From Gorillibacterium sp. (GTDB lineage: Bacteria; Bacillota; Bacilli; Paenibacillales; NBRC-103111): a stretch of 6,302 nucleotides of DNA. Shown here one piece after another: positions 1 to 5,572 of this stretch. The stretch covers positions 1-6,302 of the forward strand of contig JACMJI010000060.1 in the NCBI GenBank assembly GCA_014380705.1, given 5' to 3'. Under the pieces are notes generated by a model. It did no database searches. It had not been told where the DNA came from and saw only the letters and a program-made list of their open reading frames with translations. The translations under genes and the position numbers were made by a program. Position 1 is the first letter of the stretch, and every line of letters starts with the position of its first letter.

Positions 1-297
1 AATCCTGTATCCTTTCAACCTTTGCAATCTATTTCAGCTCTATCAAAGAGCACTGCAACAACAGGAACGGAACTCTCCCAACATTTCGGTCAATATTTGG
101 ACAGTGCTTTAAATAAGCTCTCAACGGATAAAGCTGAATCGGATAAGTTAACGACTGATTTTCTACGAGGAGAATCTGTTGGCGTTGATCAGATGTTGAT
201 TGCTGCTGAGAAGGTGTCTCTTGGTTTGGAATTCACCGTGCAAGTACGCAATAAAATGATTGAGGCATATCAGGAAATTATGAGAATGCAAATGTAG
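1..297 (+). CDS. fliE: Flagellar hook-basal body protein FliE (5'-truncated by the window edge)
   Basis: FliE is a small periplasm-side adaptor that joins the FliF MS ring to the proximal rod and is among the first proteins exported by the flagellar secretion system. The reading frame is already open at base 1 (N-P-V-S-F-Q-P), so the TTG at 22 is an internal codon, not the start. The 98 visible residues compare with a usual length of about 100-110, so only a few N-terminal residues are missing. The C-terminal half carries the conserved FliE signature: a segment beginning A-E-K-V-S-L-G-L-E-F and a final amphipathic helix ending Y-Q-E-I-M-R-M-Q-M, typical of rod-type D0 helices. No signal peptide is expected. 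The stop is TAG at 295-297, and fliF follows after 42 bases. In related operons flgB and flgC lie just upstream, outside this window. Confidence 0.95.
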   Translation, partial: NPVSFQPLQSISALSKSTATTGTELSQHFGQYLDSALNKLSTDKAESDKLTTDFLRGESVGVDQMLIAAEKVSLGLEFTVQVRNKMIEAYQEIMRMQM

Positions 298-328
298 CGC
301 AAGTCATTTATTGCGGTTTAGCTTAGAT

Positions 329-335
329 GAGGTGA
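329..335 (+). promoter_or_regulatory. Ribosome binding site of fliF
   Basis: The sequence GAGGTGA lies four bases (seven from the GAGG core) before the GTG at 340. It fixes this GTG as the fliF start, since no in-frame ATG lies between it and the fliE stop. Confidence 0.8.
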
Positions 336-339
336 CACG

Positions 340-1905
340 GTGAACGAGTCGATTAGACAGTATTGGAATAAGATCCAAGCAGGTTGGTTGAAATTTAGCA
401 AAAAACAAAAAATTACCCTGATCGTGATAATAGCGGTTATCGCGATTTCATTAACAACACTTATTCATTACTTTTCACGCACGGAATATGCCCTCGCCTT
501 TACGGATTTACCGGAGAACGATGCAGCAGCCATTACGGAATACTTAGATGCGAGCAAGACTTCATATGTATTAAGTGAAGATGGCAAAAGTATTTCAGTC
601 CCGCGAAGTAAAGTAGCAATGGTAAAGATCAATGTAGTCGATCAGGGACTTAACAAGAATGGTGCGGTCGGTTATGAGTCACTTAAAGAGAGCACATTTG
701 GGACAACCGATCGGGAGTTCGATGTAAAAGAATTATCGATGATGCAGGGTGAGTTAGAAAAACTACTTAACTCCTTAGATTCTGTGCAAGAATCACGGGT
801 AATGATTACCTTACCTAAATCATCGGTATTTCTGACTGATTCTGAGATGGAAAAATCTTCGGCAGCTGTTATCTTGAAGCTAAGACCAAATTTTTCCCTG
901 GATCAGCAAGAGGTTGACACCATGTACAAGCTGGTTTCAATGAGTGTCAAGAACTTGCCTATGGAGAATATTACCATATCCGAAGCAAGCGGAGAGCCTC
1001 TGCCTTACTCTAAAGTAGACGGTGCGCTAAACACAGCTACTGCGGCTGCAGCAATTCAATTCCAGATTAGGAAGCAGTTTGAACGCGATATTCAGTCGAA
1101 TGTTACTCGCATTCTCAACGAACTATTCCCAGAGGGAAGAGTTGTACCCATCGTTATTGCCAGCCTCAATTTTGACAAAAAGTCGAGCGAAGAGAACCTG
1201 GTAAAGCCAGTGGTGGACGATAAAGGGATTGCCATTAGCATTCAAGAAATTCAAGAGAATTATTCTGGAGAAGGCTCGCCTGCGGGTGGAGTTGCTGGAA
1301 CTGGGGAGACCGATGTTCCTACCTACCCAAGTGATACGGCAACAACAGGCAAGACAACCTCTGAAAAAGTACAAAGTACAATAAATAATGAAGTGAATCG
1401 AATTCACAATGTTATTGAAAAAAGTCCTTACTTTGTTAATGACTTAACCATCTCAGTTGGTATTGAACCACCTGGTGGACAACCACTTGACGAGAATTTA
1501 AAAATCAGTATTCAGAAGCTGTTGAAGGGCGTTGTAAGTGCTTCGCTCGCAAATACAGAATTGGTTTTGACGGATGCGCAGCTTGAGGCAAAAGTCACCG
1601 TATTTGAGAATAATGCGATTAAGTCCACAGCAGCAGATACAGGAAACAAGATTAATTGGTTGTTACTTGGTGGAATTGGTGCGCTTGCTGTTTTATTGGC
1701 AGGAGCTGCGGGCTTCTGGCTATCACGCAGACGTAAGAATCAAATCCAAGAAATGGATGCTGCTCCAACTGTAATCGCATATCCAACAATTGATATGGAC
1801 GCGGAAAGCAGCGAGACTCAGGTGCGCAAACAACTGGAAATGTTAGCCAAGAAGAAACCAGAAGAGTTTGTCAATCTATTACGCACTTGGCTTGTAGACG
1901 AATAG
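340..1905 (+). CDS. fliF: Flagellar MS-ring protein FliF
   Basis: FliF builds the MS ring in the cytoplasmic membrane, which houses the export gate and carries the rotor protein FliG. The 521 residues match the usual family length (about 520-560). A short cytoplasmic N-terminus precedes transmembrane helix 1 (about residues 25-45). Next come the YscJ/FliF-type ring-building motifs, including the conserved stretch around residues 151-182 (ESRVMITLPKSSVF and AAVILKLRPNFSL). A Gly/Pro/Thr-rich segment at about 308-345 corresponds to the variable part of the beta-collar domain. Transmembrane helix 2 spans about 439-461 and is followed by the basic stop-transfer run SRRRK. The C-terminal 30 residues (about 492-521, ending LLRTWLVDE) match the FliG-binding tail. 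Translation starts at GTG with a good ribosome binding site. The stop codon overlaps the fliG ribosome binding site, so the two ring proteins are probably translated in a coupled way. Confidence 0.97.
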   Translation: MNESIRQYWNKIQAGWLKFSKKQKITLIVIIAVIAISLTTLIHYFSRTEYALAFTDLPENDAAAITEYLDASKTSYVLSEDGKSISVPRSKVAMVKINVVDQGLNKNGAVGYESLKESTFGTTDREFDVKELSMMQGELEKLLNSLDSVQESRVMITLPKSSVFLTDSEMEKSSAAVILKLRPNFSLDQQEVDTMYKLVSMSVKNLPMENITISEASGEPLPYSKVDGALNTATAAAAIQFQIRKQFERDIQSNVTRILNELFPEGRVVPIVIASLNFDKKSSEENLVKPVVDDKGIAISIQEIQENYSGEGSPAGGVAGTGETDVPTYPSDTATTGKTTSEKVQSTINNEVNRIHNVIEKSPYFVNDLTISVGIEPPGGQPLDENLKISIQKLLKGVVSASLANTELVLTDAQLEAKVTVFENNAIKSTAADTGNKINWLLLGGIGALAVLLAGAAGFWLSRRRKNQIQEMDAAPTVIAYPTIDMDAESSETQVRKQLEMLAKKKPEEFVNLLRTWLVDE

Positions 1906-1910
1906 GGGTG
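1904..1910 (+). promoter_or_regulatory. Ribosome binding site of fliG, overlapping the fliF stop
   Basis: AGGGGTG overlaps the fliF TAG stop (1903-1905) and ends seven bases before the TTG at 1918. It decides the fliG start: the next in-frame ATG is about 70 codons in, beyond the conserved N-terminal helices. Confidence 0.75.
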
Positions 1911-1917
1911 TGGACTC

Positions 1918-2937
1918 TTGGCTAAAGGTACGCAACAGCATGTTTTATCGGGACGGCAGAAAGCCGCTATCCTATTGATCAGTTTAGGTCCAGAGGTATC
2001 AGCGCAAATCTTCAAGCACCTTCGGGATGAAGAGATTGAGCAGCTCACACTCGAAATCGCCAACGTCCGAAAAGTAGAATCCATTGAGAAAGAAACAGTT
2101 TTGTCAGAATTCCACCAAATCTGTATGGTTCAAGAATATATATCGCAAGGCGGTATCGGCTATGCTAAGGAAATATTAGAGAAGGCGCTTGGATCACAGC
2201 GGGCGGTTGATATTATTAACCGCCTTACAGCGACACTTCAGGTTCGACCTTTCGATTTTGCCCGTAAAGCGGATCCAACACAAATCCTGAATTTTATTCA
2301 GAACGAGAACTCACAGACCATTGCATTGATTTTATCTTACTTGCAATCTGAACAGGCGTCGCTAATTTTGTCCTCACTGCCCCAAGAAAAGCAAGCTGAG
2401 GTTGCCAAAAGAATTGCGCTTATGGATAGTACATCACCGGAAATTATTAGTCAGGTGGAACGAGCACTCGAGCAGAAGCTGTCAGCAACGGTTACACAGG
2501 ATTACACATCGGCTGGAGGCATTGAATCAATCGTCCAGATTCTTAATGGTGTTGACCGTGGTACCGAGCGGACGATTCTGGATTCCTTAGAAATCCAAGA
2601 TCCAGAGCTTGCTGAGGAAATTAAGAAACGGATGTTCGTCTTCGAGGACATTGTTAATATCGATAATCGCTCCATTCAACGTATTATTCGCGATATTGAG
2701 AATATCGATCTTCAGCTTGCACTTAAAGTGGCAAGTGAAGAAGTTCGGGAAGTTATTTTTCGCAATATGTCCAAGCGTATGGTTGAAACCTTCCGGGAGG
2801 AAATGGAATTCATGGGTCCTGTACGACTGAAAGATGTAGAGGAAGCCCAAACACGTATCGTGTCTACAATCCGTCGCCTAGAGGAATCAGGAGAAATTAT
2901 TATTGCCCGCGGTGGGGGAGATGACGTCATTGTCTAA
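1918..2937 (+). CDS. fliG: Flagellar motor switch (C-ring) protein FliG
   Basis: FliG is the rotor protein that binds the FliF tail, contacts FliM in the C ring and meets the MotA stator to produce torque. Its 339 residues are the standard length. The N-terminal domain (about 8-105, starting SGRQKAAILLISLG) binds FliF. The middle domain (about 115-190) includes F-I-Q-N-E-N-S-Q-T-I-A-L-I-L, where positions 130-133 read ENSQ instead of the usual EHPQ FliM-contact motif. A Gly-Gly hinge lies at 200-201. The C-terminal domain has the MFVF motif at 239-242 and the torque helix at about 249-262 with charged residues R251, R255, R258, D259 and E261. The protein ends RGGGDDVIV, typical of Bacillales. 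Translation starts at TTG 13 bases after the fliF stop codon, and the 3' end overlaps fliH. The protein looks intact, and the ENSQ change is the only oddity. Confidence 0.97.
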   Translation: MAKGTQQHVLSGRQKAAILLISLGPEVSAQIFKHLRDEEIEQLTLEIANVRKVESIEKETVLSEFHQICMVQEYISQGGIGYAKEILEKALGSQRAVDIINRLTATLQVRPFDFARKADPTQILNFIQNENSQTIALILSYLQSEQASLILSSLPQEKQAEVAKRIALMDSTSPEIISQVERALEQKLSATVTQDYTSAGGIESIVQILNGVDRGTERTILDSLEIQDPELAEEIKKRMFVFEDIVNIDNRSIQRIIRDIENIDLQLALKVASEEVREVIFRNMSKRMVETFREEMEFMGPVRLKDVEEAQTRIVSTIRRLEESGEIIIARGGGDDVIV

Positions 2938-3775
2938 CTTGATTAAAACAGATGCCTACATTACTCTCGATCAAGCGAAGATAGTCGACAATCTTGAACT
3001 GCTGCTTAAACGAAACTTGCCTGTTGCCAGGGGTTGTGTTGATGAAGAAGCTGCTCTGCGAGAAGAACGCGAACTGAAGCGTCTTCAGTCCTTGAAGGAC
3101 CAAATACTCTTGGATGCCGAGGAATTTGCTGAAGCTCATATCAGGCAAGCACTGGATGAAGCCGAACGTATAAAAGCGGAGACAGAGGTAGAAATTGCGG
3201 GTTGGTGGAACAAGCAACGTCAGGCGGATGAAGAAGAGACTACCCATGCTCGTGAGCATGGGTACCAGATTGGTTACAGAGAAGGCATTATCAAAGCAGA
3301 CGAGGACGTTCGCACTGAATATACAGCCATGATCGCTGAGGCGTCGACTGTACTCGAACATGCTTACTTAGTGAAAGAAGAAATTATCCGGGAAGCAGAA
3401 CCGTTCCTCATCGAAGTTAGTACAGGAATTGCAGAGAAAGTCATTTCACACCAGCTCACCATTGAACCCGATTGGATTATTGAGCTTGCTCGTGAAATTC
3501 TTACACGGAAACGAGAGAAGGGACTTGTGACGCTTTGTGTCGCTCCCAAGCATTTTGCTTACTTTCAAGATGCTAGAAGCGAACTTCAGCTTGTCGTAGA
3601 TTCTCAGGCTGAGCTTCAGATTCTGCCAGACTCTATGGTCTCCGATCATGGTTGTGTAATGCGAACGGAATTTGGAAGTGTGGACGCTCGGATTGATACG
3701 CAACTCAAGGAAATCAAGCAAGCATTGCAGTCTCTTATTATGAGTGATGATCAGAATGAGGCGGCCGATGAGTAG
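2921..3775 (+). CDS. fliH: Flagellar export ATPase regulator FliH
   Basis: FliH is the elongated dimeric stalk protein that binds the FliI ATPase, restrains its activity and docks it at the C ring and export gate. From ATG 2921 it has 284 residues. A short N-terminus (MTSLSNLIKTDAY) is followed by a long, highly charged helical region (about 42-160). A G-Y-x-x-G-Y-x-x-G segment at 114-122 places Gly114, Gly118 and Gly122 in two successive GxxxG steps, a FliH hallmark. The FliH C-terminal domain (about 160-275) is of the type shared with V/F-ATPase stalk subunits and contains E-V-S-T-G-I-A-E-K-V-I and G-S-V-D-A-R-I-D. The start is uncertain. ATG 2921 has GGTGG five bases upstream, while TTG 2930 (MSNLIKTD) has GGAG nine bases upstream. 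Both overlap the fliG end, implying coupled translation. A perfect inverted repeat lies inside the gene at 3241-3264. Confidence 0.93.
   Translation: MTSLSNLIKTDAYITLDQAKIVDNLELLLKRNLPVARGCVDEEAALREERELKRLQSLKDQILLDAEEFAEAHIRQALDEAERIKAETEVEIAGWWNKQRQADEEETTHAREHGYQIGYREGIIKADEDVRTEYTAMIAEASTVLEHAYLVKEEIIREAEPFLIEVSTGIAEKVISHQLTIEPDWIIELAREILTRKREKGLVTLCVAPKHFAYFQDARSELQLVVDSQAELQILPDSMVSDHGCVMRTEFGSVDARIDTQLKEIKQALQSLIMSDDQNEAADE
3241..3264. repeat. Perfect 11-bp inverted repeat inside fliH
   Basis: TACCCATGCTC (3241-3251) and its exact reverse complement GAGCATGGGTA (3254-3264) flank a two-base centre, GT. In RNA this gives a 10-bp stem with a CGTG loop. It encodes residues T108 to about Y115 of FliH, at the start of the GxxxG segment. 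No U-run follows, so it does not look like an intrinsic terminator. Whether it has any role is unknown. Confidence 0.6.
3758..3764 (+). promoter_or_regulatory. Ribosome binding site of fliI, inside the end of fliH
   Basis: GAGGCGG lies within the last codons of fliH, with its GAGG core six bases before ATG 3768. This favours 3768 over the earlier in-frame GTG 3744, ATG 3747 and ATG 3756. Confidence 0.65.
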
Positions 3776-5093
3776 CAACCGACTTAAGTCAACTCGCTAT
3801 CTGGAGCATCTAAAACAAGTCGATCCGATTGTAGTAGGGGGGAAAGTAACCCAAGTCATCGGTTTGACCGTGGAATCAGAGGGACCTGACGCAAGTATCG
3901 GGGACGTTTGCTTAATCTATCCCTATAAATCAACGAAACCATTAAAAGCTGAAGTGGTTGGTTTTCGAAACAATAAAGTGATTCTGATGCCGCTTGGGGA
4001 GCTTCATTCAATCGGACCCGGCTGTGAGGTAATAAGTACCGGTAGGCCACTAACGATTCAAGTTGGTCATGAATTGCTAGGTAAAGTGCTAGATGGTCTT
4101 GGGCAACCGCTAGATGGCTCCAAGCTACCTAGTCGAATGGCTACATACTCCACCAACAACCAGCCTGGAAACCCATTAAATAGACCTCGGGTATTGACGC
4201 CAATCAGCGTTGGAATTCGCTGCATTGACGGTTTGCTAACGATCGGGAACGGACAGAGGATGGGTATCTTTGCTGGTTCCGGTGTTGGTAAGAGTACCCT
4301 GCTAGGTATGGTTGCACGCAACACATCTGCTGACGTCAACGTAATCGCCCTTATCGGGGAAAGAGGACGTGAGGTTCTTGATTTTATTGAGAGAGATCTG
4401 GGCCCAGAAGGGCTTGCCCGCTCGGTAGTCATCGTAGCCACATCCGACCAACCTGCACTAATCCGAATTAAAGGGGCACTTATTGCTACAAGTATTGCGG
4501 AGTATTTTCGTGACCGTGGTCTAAATGTCATGCTGATGATGGACTCGGTAACTCGTTTTGCTATGGCTCAGCGAGAAGTTGGGCTTGCAGTGGGTGAACC
4601 CCCTGCCACTCGCGGGTATACACCATCGGTATTTGCAATGCTCCCTAAGCTATTAGAAAGATCGGGGACAGGTCCAAAAGGCTCCATCACTGCTTTTTAC
4701 ACAGTTTTGGTTGACGGGGATGATATGAACGAACCTATCGCCGATGCAGTACGAGGAATTCTCGACGGTCACATCGTACTCAATCGCCACATTGCCCATA
4801 AAGGACACTATCCCGCTATCGATGTATTAGCCAGCGTCAGTCGTGTGATGAAGGAGATTGTACCTACAGAGCATCAGGATGCGGCTGACTTTCTCAAGAG
4901 AATGCTTTCGATCTATAAGGAATCTGAAGACCTCATCAATATCGGAGCTTACCAACAGGGAACAAATCCTGACATTGATCTGTCTATAAAGTTTATTGCT
5001 ATGATCAACCAATTTACTCAGCAAAAGACACATGAGAAAGTACATTATCAAGACGTGCAGGACCGTCTGATTAACGAATTTTCCGGAGGATGA
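3768..5093 (+). CDS. fliI: Flagellum-specific type III export ATPase FliI
   Basis: FliI is the hexameric cytoplasmic ATPase of flagellar protein export, related to the F1 beta subunit. It works with FliH and FliJ to load and unfold substrates at the export gate. From ATG 3768 it has 441 residues, the usual length. The N-terminal beta-barrel (about 20-95) is followed by the nucleotide-binding core: Walker A G-S-G-V-G-K-S-T (170-177, Lys175), the I-G-E-R-G-R-E-V segment with Glu198, and Walker B V-M-L-M-M-D-S (254-260, Asp259). The export-ATPase stretches G-E-P-P-A-T-R-G-Y-T-P-S (276-287) and S-G-T-G-P-K-G-S-I-T (299-308) follow. P-A-I-D-V-L-A-S-V-S (349-358) fits the ATP synthase alpha/beta signature. 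The C-terminal helical domain is complete. The export-ATPase stretches and the flanking fliH and fliJ separate it from ATP synthase or Rho. The start overlaps the fliH stop by eight bases. All catalytic residues are present. Confidence 0.98.
   Translation: MSSNRLKSTRYLEHLKQVDPIVVGGKVTQVIGLTVESEGPDASIGDVCLIYPYKSTKPLKAEVVGFRNNKVILMPLGELHSIGPGCEVISTGRPLTIQVGHELLGKVLDGLGQPLDGSKLPSRMATYSTNNQPGNPLNRPRVLTPISVGIRCIDGLLTIGNGQRMGIFAGSGVGKSTLLGMVARNTSADVNVIALIGERGREVLDFIERDLGPEGLARSVVIVATSDQPALIRIKGALIATSIAEYFRDRGLNVMLMMDSVTRFAMAQREVGLAVGEPPATRGYTPSVFAMLPKLLERSGTGPKGSITAFYTVLVDGDDMNEPIADAVRGILDGHIVLNRHIAHKGHYPAIDVLASVSRVMKEIVPTEHQDAADFLKRMLSIYKESEDLINIGAYQQGTNPDIDLSIKFIAMINQFTQQKTHEKVHYQDVQDRLINEFSGG
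5085..5090 (+). promoter_or_regulatory. Ribosome binding site of fliJ, inside the end of fliI
   Basis: GGAGGA is the strongest Shine-Dalgarno match in the window. It directly abuts ATG 5090, leaves only two or three bases before ATG 5093, and is eight bases from TTG 5099. The spacing therefore favours the TTG. Confidence 0.7.
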
Positions 5094-5098
5094 TGAGG

Positions 5099-5539
5099 TT
5101 GAGATTTCGCTATTCTTTTCAAAAAATTGTCGACCTGAAGTCATCAGAGAAGACCCAAGCTGAATGGATTTTGTCGACTGCCGTACATCGGTTAAGAGAA
5201 GAGGAGGCATCTCTCTCTATGCTCCAAGGTGAGAAATTGGACCTGCAAAATCAAATAACCGATCGAGCGGTGAATCAAACAACCGTTTCAGAACTAATCC
5301 TTTTTCAAAATTATTTGTCGCATATTGATGGTAGAATCGTCGGGAAAAGAACAGATATCCGTAGTGCCGAGAAGCATGTAAGCGAGCGCAGAGAGCAACT
5401 TTCCGTAAAGATGACGGAGGAGAAGATTTGGGCTAAGGCGCGGGAGAAAGCGAAGACGGTTCATACTGCTGAAGAGTTAAAGAAGGAACAGGAAGTCTTA
5501 GACGAGATTGCTGTTACTCGGCATAAGCGGTCTTCCTAG
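5099..5539 (+). CDS. fliJ: Flagellar export chaperone/ATPase stalk protein FliJ
   Basis: FliJ is a small antiparallel coiled-coil protein that sits in the central pore of the FliI hexamer, like the gamma subunit of F1, and links the ATPase to the FlhA export gate. From TTG 5099 it has 146 residues, the usual length. It begins M-R-F-R-Y-S-F-Q-K-I-V-D-L-K, the normal FliJ N-terminus, and is almost wholly helical and charged. The conserved C-terminal pattern is present: E-E-K-I-W-A-K-A-R-E-K-A-K at about 107-119, then E-Q-E-V-L-D-E-I-A-V-T-R at about 130-141. There is no membrane segment or signal peptide. The start could instead be ATG 5090 or 5093, adding three or two residues, but those lie too close to GGAGGA. 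With the TTG it starts five bases after the fliI stop; ATG 5090 would overlap it. Translation is probably coupled to fliI. Identification rests on the ends of the protein plus its position. Confidence 0.92.
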   Translation: MRFRYSFQKIVDLKSSEKTQAEWILSTAVHRLREEEASLSMLQGEKLDLQNQITDRAVNQTTVSELILFQNYLSHIDGRIVGKRTDIRSAEKHVSERREQLSVKMTEEKIWAKAREKAKTVHTAEELKKEQEVLDEIAVTRHKRSS

Positions 5540-5558
5540 AATTCACAGGCAGCGAGAG

Positions 5559-5565
5559 AAGGTGA
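5559..5565 (+). promoter_or_regulatory. Ribosome binding site of the MotE/YlxF-type gene
   Basis: AAGGTGA ends seven bases before ATG 5573 in the 33-base gap after fliJ. It supports this ATG over the in-frame ATG seven codons later. The rest of the gap shows no terminator or promoter that I can recognise. Confidence 0.7.
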
Positions 5566-5572
5566 TAATCTA

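Noticed and set aside
22..24. TTG as a possible fliE start
   Set aside because: The frame continues upstream to base 1 with residues that look like ordinary FliE N-terminus, and there is no ribosome binding site before this TTG. The gene is simply cut by the window edge.
298..315. Small hairpin CGCAA...TTGCG between fliE and fliF
   Set aside because: The stem is only 5 bp with an 8-base loop and no following T-run, and the genes are clearly one operon. It is too weak to call a terminator or regulator.
2716..2735. Imperfect inverted repeat CTTGCACTT / AAGTGGCAAG in fliG
   Set aside because: It has a bulge and almost no loop, and it lies in strongly conserved coding sequence (ALKVASEEV), so chance or codon constraint explains it.
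2921..2930. 10-bp palindrome ATGACGTCAT at the fliG/fliH junction
   Set aside because: It has no loop for an RNA hairpin, and the bases are fixed by the conserved FliG C-terminus (DDVIV). There is no evidence of a protein binding site.
2927..3361. Antisense open frame (144 codons) opposite fliH
   Set aside because: It is a shadow of fliH with no recognisable protein features. The sense strand encodes a clear FliH.
4398..4419. Palindrome CTGGGCCCAG followed by GGGC-TT-GCCC in fliI
   Set aside because: These are short G+C-rich repeats in conserved coding sequence for LGPEGLA, with no T-run, and are likely incidental.
4067..4531. Long antisense open frame (154 codons) opposite fliI
   Set aside because: It lies wholly within a confidently identified conserved gene, has Ser/Arg/Pro-rich composition typical of an antisense shadow, and has no recognisable domain.
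5540..5572. Possible promoter or terminator in the 33-base gap after fliJ
   Set aside because: The gap holds only a ribosome binding site. I see no -35/-10 pair, sigma-D-like element or hairpin with T-run.
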